NCBI GenBank assembly: GCA_963757815.1
Contig: CAVWSN010000018.1
Coordinates: 434,001-498,000, forward strand
DNA from: JACVRW01 sp963757815
GTDB lineage: Bacteria > Actinomycetota > Thermoleophilia > Solirubrobacterales > Thermoleophilaceae
Direction: 5' to 3'
Length of the DNA stretch: 64,000 nt
Position numbers and translations under genes: made by a program. Positions 54,209-62,832 of this stretch are shown in pieces. The notes under the pieces were generated by a model. That model was not told the DNA's origin. It was given only the letters and a program-made list of their open reading frames with translations, and made no database searches. Within the stretch, counting starts at the first letter, position 1. Each line of letters opens with the position of its first letter.

Positions 54209-55221
54209 CTGCGCTCGATCACCAGCTTGCGCTCGGGCTCCCGGACCGCCTCCGGCGCCTCCTCCCAGTCGACCACGCGGCTCGTGACCAGCTCGGGACG
54301 GAGCCTCCCCTCGAGCACCAGCTCGAGGATCGCCGGGATCGTGGGGCGGGCCTGCGCGCGCCCGATGTGGAAGTTCACGCCGCGCGTGTACATCTCGAGC
54401 AACGGCATCGGGGTCTCGGGCTCGAAGAGGATCCCGACACTCGTGCAGTCGCCGCCCGGCTCGGTCGAGCGCAGCGCACAGGCGAGGCTCTCGCGGGTGG
54501 CGCCCGCGTCGACGGTGATCGCGTAGGAGCCAAGCTTCCGCGGCGGCGGGCCCTCGTGCACATGAGCGCCGAGCTCCTCCGCCACTCGCAGCCGCTCGGG
54601 GTCGTCGTCCAGGTACGTCACCCGGCTCGCGCCGAGTGCGTGCGCGGCGTCGACCGCGTAGAGGCCGATGCTGGGCGCGCCGCCTCCGACGATCAGCACG
54701 TCCGCGCCCGGGCGGTGCTCGAGCGGGTGCGCCACGGTACGCCAGCCGTCCGGGATGTTGTCGCTCGCGCTCGCGACCGTGGCGGCCGAGAGGTCATCGG
54801 GGATCGGCACGAGCATGTGGTCGGCGAACGGGACCCGCACGAGGTCCGAGAGCGCGCCGCCCCAATCGCCGCCGAAGGCGCCGAAGCCGAACATCGAGTT
54901 CTCCGGGACCGTCAGGCAATCTCCGGTCTGGCCGCGCAGGCAGCGCTCGCACTCGCCGCAGGAGATCTGAAACGGCACGACCGCCCGCGTTCCAACCTCG
55001 ATCTCGGTCATGTCCCCAACCTGCACGACCTCCGCCACGAACTCGTGCCCGAGCGCGATCGGAGCCGGCATCGGGGCCGCGCCCCTAACGATGCTGATGT
55101 CGAGGTCGCAGAGCGCGACGGCGAGTGGGCGCACCATCGCGTCGTTCGCCTCGCGCAGGAGCGGATCGGGTGTCTCCTGCCACTCGATGCTGCGGTCATC
55201 CGTGATCGTCAGCTGCCTCAT
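54205..55221 (-). CDS. Zinc-dependent medium-chain alcohol dehydrogenase
   Basis: 338 residues. Catalytic zinc region VALCDLDISI and GHEFVAEV; structural zinc cysteines CGECERCLRGQTGDC; Rossmann loop VLIVGGGAPSIGLYAVDAA. The usual C-G-T-D near the first zinc ligand is C-D-L-D. Substrate unknown. Confidence 0.87.
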   Translation of the reverse strand: MRQLTITDDRSIEWQETPDPLLREANDAMVRPLAVALCDLDISIVRGAAPMPAPIALGHEFVAEVVQVGDMTEIEVGTRAVVPFQISCGECERCLRGQTGDCLTVPENSMFGFGAFGGDWGGALSDLVRVPFADHMLVPIPDDLSAATVASASDNIPDGWRTVAHPLEHRPGADVLIVGGGAPSIGLYAVDAAHALGASRVTYLDDDPERLRVAEELGAHVHEGPPPRKLGSYAITVDAGATRESLACALRSTEPGGDCTSVGILFEPETPMPLLEMYTRGVNFHIGRAQARPTIPAILELVLEGRLRPELVTSRVVDWEEAPEAVREPERKLVIERS

Positions 55222-55281
55222 GCCGCGGGATCCTCTCGCAAGTCCCCGCCTCCCCGGAGCGAGCCCGGGGCACGGCCGCGC

Positions 55282-55923
55282 TCAGCTGGCCACGCTGTAG
55301 CGGATGTGGGTCACGCCCGGCGACCCGATCACCTGTGCCTGCTGGAGCCCCAGCGCGCCGTCATCCAGCTCGCCGAAGAGTCTCGTGCCGCCGCCCAGGA
55401 GCAGCGGCGCCACGTGAATCTGCAGCTCGTCGACGAGCCCGGCCTTCAGGTACTGCTGATCGATGCTCGCGCCTCCGGCCACCTTGACGTCCCTGTCGCC
55501 GGCCGCCTCGCGGGCCTGCTCGAGCGCGGACTCGATGCCGTCGGTCACGAACGTGAACGTTGTGTCTGAGAGCGTGAGCGGCTCGCGTGCGTGGTGCGTG
55601 AGTACGAACACCGGCACGTGGAAGGGAGGGTCGTCTCCCCACCACCCCTGCCAGGGCTCGGCGCCCCATGGGCCCTCACCACCGCCGAACATTCCCCTGC
55701 CCATGACGTATGCGCCCGTCGAGCGGACGTCCTCCTTGACCAGCTCGTCGTCCTGGCCGGTCGACCCACCGGACCCTCCGTGGCTCTCTTTCCAGCTCGC
55801 CAGCCCGAAGATCCACTCGTGGAGCCGCTCACCATCCTCGCCGAGCGGGAGCTCGACGCTCGGGTTCGGTCCGGCAACGTAGCCGTCCAGGGACATCGTG
55901 ATATCGATCTTGACCTTTGTCAT
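55282..55923 (-). CDS. Dihydrofolate reductase/RibD-C family protein
   Basis: 213 residues from ATG 55923 with GGAGGAGCACC upstream. Start KIDITMSLDGYVAGPNPSVE and motifs AYVMGRGMFGGGEGP, VKVAGGASIDQQYLKAGLVD and LLLGGGTRLF are typical of the YwjB/RibD_C group of NADPH reductases. Not a classical DHFR. Confidence 0.88.
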   Translation of the reverse strand: MTKVKIDITMSLDGYVAGPNPSVELPLGEDGERLHEWIFGLASWKESHGGSGGSTGQDDELVKEDVRSTGAYVMGRGMFGGGEGPWGAEPWQGWWGDDPPFHVPVFVLTHHAREPLTLSDTTFTFVTDGIESALEQAREAAGDRDVKVAGGASIDQQYLKAGLVDELQIHVAPLLLGGGTRLFGELDDGALGLQQAQVIGSPGVTHIRYSVAS

Positions 55924-55942
55924 TGGTGCTCCTCCGTTCTGG

Positions 55943-56479
55943 TCAGCCGTCAACGATCAGGAAGGCGAGCTCCGTCTCCCACTTGGAGTAGTCGGGCTCG
56001 GTGCCCGGGCTCACCCGCAGATGCTCTACCCCGCACGGGAGCGCGCGGCCACGCTTGCTCTCGTGGCTGTACACGATCCCGTGCCGCTCGGCCCATTCGA
56101 TCAGCGCCGCCCGCGCGTCGCCCAGGTCCCGCTCGGTCTCGCTGCGGTATGGCCCGACGTGCAGCATCGTGAGGTAGCGGCCCGCCGGCAGGGCGTCATG
56201 CCGAACGCGCTCGTCCGCGGGCACCTCGCCGGCCACGGGCACGGCCACCTCGAGCTCGAGCGGCTCGCCGCCGGCGTCGACCTCGTGGGTCCGGATGATC
56301 GGCGGCCCGGCGGGCGTGACCCCGTGCTTGCCCAGCCACCCGAACAGCTCGGGGAACGCCGGATCGACGGCGGCCGGCACCCCGCTGGTCACGTGGCACC
56401 AGATGCCAACGTAGGGCTGCGCGGCACGATCCTCGATCTGCGGCTTGCGCGCAGCGACGGACTCGGTTGTGTCGGTCAT
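55943..56479 (-). CDS. GyrI-like effector-binding domain protein
   Basis: 178 residues, starting MTDTTESVAARKPQIEDRAA. The SOUL/GyrI-like fold is seen in VSSG-like VTSGVPAAVDPAFPELFGWL, EVAVPVAG and GRYLTMLHVGPYRSETERDL. Ends SKWETELAFLIV. No HTH, so it binds a small molecule by itself. In tandem with the RibD-like gene, 19 bases apart. Confidence 0.8.
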   Translation of the reverse strand: MTDTTESVAARKPQIEDRAAQPYVGIWCHVTSGVPAAVDPAFPELFGWLGKHGVTPAGPPIIRTHEVDAGGEPLELEVAVPVAGEVPADERVRHDALPAGRYLTMLHVGPYRSETERDLGDARAALIEWAERHGIVYSHESKRGRALPCGVEHLRVSPGTEPDYSKWETELAFLIVDG

Positions 56480-56615
56480 ACGGGATGTGACTCGGAAGGC
56501 GCCATCAACTCATCGGTCGGGTGGCCTCGAGACCTCGGCCCAAGCCCGCCGCGCGCCGGGAGTCGCATAGAACGGCAGCGGTGAAGGGACCCCGATCCGC
56601 CGAGTCAGATCGTCC

Positions 56616-56654
56616 GCGCTACGTTAACGGCAATAGTTGTCGTCAACGTAGCGC
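56616..56654. promoter_or_regulatory. Long inverted repeat, operator or hairpin
   Basis: GCGCTACGTT (56616-56625) and AACGTAGCGC (56645-56654) are perfect 10-bp arms; allowing one mismatch the arms extend to 14 bp (GCGCTACGTTAACG/CGTCAACGTAGCGC) with an 11-base loop. Lies in the 273-base gap between the GyrI-like gene start and the end of the MFS gene. No regulator or ORF of its own is evident there. Confidence 0.5.
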
Positions 56655-56752
56655 GCGCGGTCGATCGGGCGATCTTCGGAGGCGTCTATGCGCTCGCCGA
56701 TCGTCGTCGGCGGCCGGCGGGCAGCCCGCGGCTCGGGATGGTTTCCGCGGAC

Positions 56753-57940
56753 CTAATCCGGCACCGGCTCCGGCACCCGCAGCACGGGTTCGGCCAGCGG
56801 GTCGTGCACGCGCGCGATCAGCAGCGCCGAGATCGCCATGCCCGCGAACAGCACGAAGCCGAGCGCCCCGAAATCCGCCAGGGCCAGCACGCCGCCGCCC
56901 GCCGCCGCGCCGATCATGTAGCCGAGCTGCGAGCTCGCCGTGCGGGCGCCCATCATCGCTCCCGGTCGTCCTGGGAGCTGGGCGAGGCCCAGCGCGCTCG
57001 CCGCGGTCGAGCGCAGCGCGGCGAACATTGCCATCGCGCAGAAGAGGCCGAGCGTGAACCACACCGAGGGCGTCAGGTTGAGCACCGGAACCAGGATCGC
57101 TCCCATCAGCAGCGCCGACACGACGATCAGCGCCTTGCGCGGGATGCGTTCGGTGACCCGGGCCGTGTTCGTCGAGACGACGAGGAACACGATCGAGCCG
57201 ACCGACAGCAGGAACCCGACCTCGGACTCGTCAACGCCGTAGTTCTCGATGTAGAACGCGCCCGCGTACGTGAGCTCCGCGGTCCAGGCGGAGTAGGCCA
57301 CGAGCTCGGCGCCGCTCCAGCGGCGTGCCGAGGGGTCACGGAATACCGCCGCGAGCCCGTCCCCGGCACCGCCGGCGTCGGCGCTCCGCCGGCCCCGCGG
57401 CGCGAGCAGGGCCGCCGCGAGCGCCATGCCCGCTATCGCGGCGGGCACCAGGTAGGCGAGCCGCCACGAGCCGCCTTCGGCGAGGAGCCCGATCACCGGG
57501 TTGCCCACGATCCAGGCGACCGACTGCGCCCCCACCACCCAGCCGACCGCCCAGGCCGCCTGCTCCGCCCCGAAGTAGGCGGGCACGCCGGCGAAGCCCG
57601 CGGAGAGCAGGCACGCAACCCCGACACCTGTGACCACATGGGCGGCGTAGAAAGGGAGCAGCGAGGGAGAGGCGGCGGTGAGCCCGGCGCCCGCGAGCGC
57701 GAACAGCGCCCCGGTCAGGAGCAGCGGCCGCACGCCCGTCCGGTCGATCAGCGGCCCGATCGCGAGCGAGACCGCGACCGCCGTGGCGGCGAGCACCGAG
57801 CGGGCGAGGCCGACCTCGCTGAGGCTCGCGTCCAGGTCGCGCCCGATCTCGACGATGATCGGGGCGAGGACGACGATCGCGGACTGGGTCGCGACCGTCG
57901 CCAGCACGAGCGGCAGGAGCGCCCGGCCGCGAGCGCTCAC
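56753..57940 (-). CDS. MFS transporter (12-helix)
   Basis: 395 residues from GTG 57940. Motif A variant GPLIDRTGVRPLLLTGALF after helix 2 and AARSTAASALGLAQ-like symmetry in the second half (TERIPRKALIVVSALLMGAI). Resembles the CynX/NimT or drug-efflux groups. Start overlaps the oxidase stop (GTGA), suggesting export or import linked to that enzyme's substrate. Confidence 0.88.
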   Translation of the reverse strand: MSARGRALLPLVLATVATQSAIVVLAPIIVEIGRDLDASLSEVGLARSVLAATAVAVSLAIGPLIDRTGVRPLLLTGALFALAGAGLTAASPSLLPFYAAHVVTGVGVACLLSAGFAGVPAYFGAEQAAWAVGWVVGAQSVAWIVGNPVIGLLAEGGSWRLAYLVPAAIAGMALAAALLAPRGRRSADAGGAGDGLAAVFRDPSARRWSGAELVAYSAWTAELTYAGAFYIENYGVDESEVGFLLSVGSIVFLVVSTNTARVTERIPRKALIVVSALLMGAILVPVLNLTPSVWFTLGLFCAMAMFAALRSTAASALGLAQLPGRPGAMMGARTASSQLGYMIGAAAGGGVLALADFGALGFVLFAGMAISALLIARVHDPLAEPVLRVPEPVPD

Positions 57941-59040
57941 GAGCCGGCCGTGCGCAGCGCTCGCGACGGCTCCCGCACCGCAAGCCCGAAGCGCGGCTCT
58001 GGCTCGGCCTCTCCTCGCAGGACGGCCGCCACCTGCTCGGCGAGAGCAGGGCCGTGCTTGTAGCCGTGGCCGGAGCCGCCACCGAGCAGCCATACCCGCT
58101 CGTGCTCCGGGTGGCGGGCGAACAGGAAGTTCGCGTCCGGCGTGAGCGAGTAGTGGCAGACGGGCGCCGAGCGCACGCTCGCGCCCGCGAGCGCGGGGAA
58201 GCGGTGGCCCAGGTAGTCGCACGAGCGCCGGATCCGCTCGTCTGTGGCGCGCTCAGGCCGCTCGTCCGGGTCGATTTCCGGGCCCTCGGCGTCGTTCGAC
58301 ACCTTCATCCCGTGCGGCTCCACGAGCCCGTGGCCGTAGAAGGAGCTGTCGAAGTCGAGCCAGCCCGGCACGGACGGGGTGGCCCACTCGGGCGGCGTGT
58401 CGAACAGGCATACGTCTTGGCGCGTGACCCTGAGCGGCACGAGCGCCGGAAAGAGTCGCGCGAGCCAGGCGCCGCAGGCCCAGATCACGTGGTCGGCCTC
58501 GAGCACCCGGCCATCGGCCAGCGACACCGCCTCGCCGGCGGGCGTGGCAAGCGCCCGCTCCTCGCGCAGCCCGCCCTCGCGCGCCCGGGCGACGAGCGCC
58601 CGCACGCCGTCCCCGGCGCGCAGCACTCCGGCCTCCGGCTCAAACAGCGCGAAGTCCAGATCGTCGACGCGCAGGCTCGGGAACAAGCGCGCGGCCTCGG
58701 CCGGTTCCAGCCGCTCGACGGGGATCCCCGCGGCGCTCATCGCATTCTCGCTCTCCGCCTCCCAGCCGCCGTCACGGTGGACGAACCACACGACGCCCGC
58801 CTCGATCAGCACACCCCGGTCCAGTTCGCGCCACAGCGATCGCCCCCTGTACGCAAGTTCTGTGTAAAGCTGGTCCGCGCCGTGCGAGTAGCGGAGCATG
58901 CGCGTCTCGCCGCCCGACTCCGAGCGCGGGTCCCCAGGCTCGTACCGGTCGACGAGCGTGACCTCCCAGCCGTCGCGCACGAGGCGGTCGGCCAGCGCCG
59001 AACCGAAGATCCCGGCCCCGACGACGAGCGCCGACGGCAC
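57937..59040 (-). CDS. FAD-dependent amino acid oxidase (monomeric sarcosine oxidase/DAO family)
   Basis: 367 residues from GTG 59040. FAD motif VVGAGIFGSALADRLVRDGW, flavin-attachment-region ETRMLRYSHG, and the second FAD segment VWLLGGGSGHGYKHGPALAE. Likely oxidises an N-methyl amino acid. Coupled to the MFS transporter downstream. Confidence 0.9.
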   Translation of the reverse strand: MPSALVVGAGIFGSALADRLVRDGWEVTLVDRYEPGDPRSESGGETRMLRYSHGADQLYTELAYRGRSLWRELDRGVLIEAGVVWFVHRDGGWEAESENAMSAAGIPVERLEPAEAARLFPSLRVDDLDFALFEPEAGVLRAGDGVRALVARAREGGLREERALATPAGEAVSLADGRVLEADHVIWACGAWLARLFPALVPLRVTRQDVCLFDTPPEWATPSVPGWLDFDSSFYGHGLVEPHGMKVSNDAEGPEIDPDERPERATDERIRRSCDYLGHRFPALAGASVRSAPVCHYSLTPDANFLFARHPEHERVWLLGGGSGHGYKHGPALAEQVAAVLRGEAEPEPRFGLAVREPSRALRTAGS

Positions 59041-59098
59041 GGGCTAGATGGTTGATTCCGCGGCGGTGGGGCGCGCGCGGGGTCGTGGGATCAGCCAT

Positions 59099-60860
59099 CT
59101 AATGAATGACGGCGATGGTGTCGCCGGTGGCGACCGAGCCGCCCTCGGAGACGCTCAGCTCCTCGACCGTTCCCGCGGTCGGCGCGGTGATCTCGTTCTC
59201 CATCTTCATCGCCTCGATCACGCAGACGAGCGCGCCCTCGTCGACCTGCGCGCCCTTCTCGACCGCGACCCTCAGGACGGTGCCCTGGATCGGGGAGATG
59301 AGGGCTCCGGGCGTGCCCCCTCCGCCGTCGCTCTTGCGCTCACGGCGGGGCGCCTTGCGCATGCCGCCGCCGGCCGGAGCGGCGCCGTTGGGCGTCAGCG
59401 CGTCTCCGATCACCTTGACGTCGAAGCGGCGCCCCGATACCTCGACCGCGTAGTCGCGCTCTACCTTCTCGTCCTCGGGCTCGCCGTCGCCGGCCGCGCC
59501 TGGGGAAGGCGAGCTGTGCCAGCCAGTCCTGATCCTCGACCAGGTCGCGGCAGGTCTCGCCCGCGGCCCACTGCTCGGACGCGAGGAGCGCCCGGTGGAA
59601 GGGGACGAGCGTCTGAAGTCCCTCGATCTCGTACTCCCCGAGCGCCCGCAGCATGCGCCGGGTGGAGGCGCTCCGGTCGACGTCCCAGACGATCAGCTTG
59701 GCGATCATCGGGTCGTAGAGTGGGAGCACCTCGTAGCCCTCCTCGGCGCCCGAGTCCACGCGCACGAACGGCCCGGAGGGCTCGCGGTAGGAGCCGATCC
59801 GCCCGGGGGCGGGAGCGAACTTCTTCGAGGCGTCCTCGGCGTTGATGCGGCACTCGATCGCGTGCCCGCGGAGGACCACGTCCTCCTGGGCGTATGCGAG
59901 CGGCTCGCCGGCGGCGATCTTGATCTGCTCGCGCACGATGTCGATGCCGGTGACCATCTCGGTCACGCAGTGCTCCACCTGCACGCGCGTGTTCATCTCG
60001 AGGAAGTAGTAGTCGCCGTCCTGGAGCAGGCCCTCGATCGTGCCGGCGCTCCGGTAGCCGACCGCGCGCGAGGCGTCGGTGCCGATTTTCCCGATCCGCT
60101 CGCGCAGCTCGGGATCGACGGCCGGCGCCGGCGACTCTTCGATCAGCTTCTGATGGCGGCGCTGCACCGAGCAGTCGCGCTCGAACAGATGGATCACGTT
60201 GCCGTGCGCGTCGGCCAGCACCTGCACCTCGACGTGGCGCGGATCGGGCAGGTAGCGCTCCACGTAGACCGTCGCGTCCGAGAAGAACTTCTCGCCCTCG
60301 CGCGCCGCGCCCTCGAAGGCCTTCTCGAGCTCGTCCTCGGACTCGGCCACGCGGAAGCCCTTGCCGCCACCGCCGCCCGCCGCCTTGATCGCGACCGGGT
60401 AGCCGACCGACTCGTCGATCACCCGGCGCGCGTCGTCGACCGTCTCGACCGGGTCGGTCGTGCCCGGCACGATCGGCACCCCGGCGTCGCGCATGAGCTC
60501 GCGCGCCCTCGTCTTCGAGCCCATCGCCTCGATCGCCTCCGCCGGCGGCCCGATGAACACCACTCCCGCCTCCTCGCAGGCGCGCGCGAAGGCCGCGTTC
60601 TCAGCCAGGAACCCATAGCCGGGATGGATTGCCTCGGCGCCCGACCGGCGGGCGACGTCGAGGATCTTCTCGACCACCAGGTAGCTCTCGTTCGCCGGCC
60701 CCGGCCCGAGCAGGTAGGCCTCGCCCGCGCGGCGCACATGCGGCGCATCGCGATCCGGCTCGGAGTACACGGCCACGCTCGCCACACCAAGCTCCTCGAG
60801 CGTGCGCATGACGCGAATCGCTATTTCGCCGCGGTTCGCGACGAGCACCTTCTCGAACAT
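59099..60860 (-). CDS. Acyl-CoA carboxylase alpha chain (biotin carboxylase plus BCCP), with one frameshift
   Basis: The biotin carboxylase domain (1-450) includes VLVANRGEIAIRVMRTLEEL, KAAGGGGGKGFRV, RDCSVQRRHQKLIEESPAPA and EMNTRVQVEH. After one extra base at about 59508 the C-terminal part reads GDGEPEDEKVERDYAVEVSG and ends in a biotinyl domain with EAMKMENEI. Corrected length is about 586 residues. Probably acetyl/propionyl-CoA carboxylase. The carboxyltransferase is not in the window. Confidence 0.93.
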
Positions 60861-60902
60861 GGGGGGCCGGGAGGTTATTCGACGCTCTCCATAATGGGGT
60901 GA

Positions 60903-62816
60903 GTGAAGAAGGCCGCCGCTCCGGTTGCCGCCGCGGCGGCTGCGCTCGCGCTCGCGGCGCCCGCCGAGGCCGGCTTGCAGTTCGAGCGCTGCGGTCTTTT
61001 CGGATTCCAGTGCGCGCGCCTGACCGTCCCGCTCGATCGGGCCGGCGCCGTTCCGGGCCGGGTCTCACTGTTCGTCAAGCGCGTCCGTGCGCGCGTGCGG
61101 CCCGCTCGCGGGGCCCTGTTCGTCCTGGCCGGCGGACCGGGGCAGTCGGCGACGGCGTCCTTCGGCGGCGACGCCCTGTCCGTCCTGCACCCCACCTACC
61201 GGCGGCGTGACCTCATCATCCTCGACCAGCGCGGGACGGGTAGGTCGGGCGTCCTGCGCTGCCGGCCGCTCGAGCGCGCCAACCTGCTCAAGGCCGGCGC
61301 GGCGGCGGGCCGCTGCGCGGCCGTGCTCGGGCCGCGACGGGCGTTCTACACGAGCCGTGACTCGGTCGAGGACATCGAGGCGGTCCGGCTCGCGCTCGGC
61401 TATGAGCGCATCGCGCTGTTCGGAACCTCGTACGGGACGAAGGTCGCGCTCGGCTACGCGCTCGCGCACCCGGGGAACGTCGAGCGTCTCGTGCTCGACT
61501 CGGTGGTCGAGGCCGAGGGCCCGAACGGGCTCTACCTCGACACCCTCGAAGCCGTGCCGCGCGTCCTGCGAGCGCTGTGCCGTTCGGGCTGCGGGGAGTT
61601 CACCGACGACCCGGTGGCCGACGTGCGGAAGCTGGTCAGGCAGCTGGCCCGGCGGCGGCTGCGCGGTCGGGTCGTGGGTCCCCGCGGGCGCGTCCTGCGC
61701 CGGTCGATGGATCGCGGAGACCTGCTCGCGGTCCTCCTCGGAGGGGATCTCAACCCCGTCCTGAGGGCAGGCTTTCCGGGCGCCGTCCGCGCGGCGCTTG
61801 CGGGCGACGCCGCCCCGCTGCTCCGCCTGCGGTCGCGGGCGTTCGCGGTCGACGGCACCCCGCCCCCGCCGGGGGTGCTGAGCTCGATGCTCTACACCGC
61901 CACGACCTGCGAGGAGACGCGCTTCCCGTGGCCGCGCGCCACCCCGCCGGAAGAGACGCTCCGGCGGGCGCAGGCAGAGGCCACGGCGGCGATCCTGCCG
62001 GACGACGCGTTCGACCCCTTCGACCGCGCCACCGCGGTCGACAACGACCTGATCGAGCTGTGCGGGCGCTGGCCGGCCGCCGCCGCCGCGCCGGATTTCG
62101 CCCCCGGCCCGGTCCCCGACGTGCCGGTGCTGCTCATGGAGGGCCAGGACGACCTTCGCACGCCGGTGGAGAATGCCCGGCGCGTGGCGGATCAGTTCCC
62201 GCGCTCGCGCCTGCTCGTGGCGCCGGAGACGGGCCACGGTGCCCTCGGCGCCGATCCCAGCGGCTGCGCGAATGCGGCCTTCGCGAGGTTCATGCAGGGC
62301 AAACGGTTCAGGACGAGCTGCCCGCGCGAGCCGCGGCTCTTCCCTGCGACGCCGCCCCCGCCGGGGCGCCTCGGCCGGGTGCGGCCGGTCGCCGGCGTGC
62401 CCGGTGCGCGCGGTCGCGTCCTGGCCGCCATCGAGCTGACCCTGCGTGACGTCGGCGATGATGCGCTCACCGCCCCGATCGTCGATCCCGAGGATCCCGA
62501 CCTCGCCCGCGGGGGAGGCCTCCGGGGCGGCAGCTACCGCGTGGACCTGGCCTTGGCTCTCCAGCTGCGCCGGCTGGCGTTCGTGCCCGGCGTGCGGCTG
62601 ACCGGCCGTGTGGAGAGCTTCTTCCGCTCGCGGCGCCGGCGCGGCAGCATCCGCGTGCTCGGAGGACGGGGCGTGCCGGGCGGCGTGGTCACGATCCGCG
62701 GCACGCGCGTTCGCGGGACGCTCGGCGGCCGCCGCGTGAGCGCCCGGCTCGACCCGACCCCGCAGGCCGCCAGGGTCCGGGCCACGGCAGCGCGGCCGGC
62801 CCGCGGCGAGCGTTGA
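60903..62816 (+). CDS. Secreted alpha/beta hydrolase, TAP-like C-terminal domain, plus extra beta domain
   Basis: 637 residues from GTG 60903; signal peptide KKAAAPVAAAAAALALAAPA. Oxyanion region LAGGPGQSA, DQRGTGRSG, nucleophile elbow GTSYGTKVALGY, Asp in EGQDDLRTPVENA and His in ETGHGALG. Resembles tripeptidyl aminopeptidase-like hydrolases. A C-terminal 150-residue region (from VRPVAGVPGARGRVLAAI) is additional to the family and rich in Arg/Gly strands. Confidence 0.87.
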   Translation: MKKAAAPVAAAAAALALAAPAEAGLQFERCGLFGFQCARLTVPLDRAGAVPGRVSLFVKRVRARVRPARGALFVLAGGPGQSATASFGGDALSVLHPTYRRRDLIILDQRGTGRSGVLRCRPLERANLLKAGAAAGRCAAVLGPRRAFYTSRDSVEDIEAVRLALGYERIALFGTSYGTKVALGYALAHPGNVERLVLDSVVEAEGPNGLYLDTLEAVPRVLRALCRSGCGEFTDDPVADVRKLVRQLARRRLRGRVVGPRGRVLRRSMDRGDLLAVLLGGDLNPVLRAGFPGAVRAALAGDAAPLLRLRSRAFAVDGTPPPPGVLSSMLYTATTCEETRFPWPRATPPEETLRRAQAEATAAILPDDAFDPFDRATAVDNDLIELCGRWPAAAAAPDFAPGPVPDVPVLLMEGQDDLRTPVENARRVADQFPRSRLLVAPETGHGALGADPSGCANAAFARFMQGKRFRTSCPREPRLFPATPPPPGRLGRVRPVAGVPGARGRVLAAIELTLRDVGDDALTAPIVDPEDPDLARGGGLRGGSYRVDLALALQLRRLAFVPGVRLTGRVESFFRSRRRRGSIRVLGGRGVPGGVVTIRGTRVRGTLGGRRVSARLDPTPQAARVRATAARPARGER

Positions 62817-62832
62817 GCGCCTCGCGTTCCCG

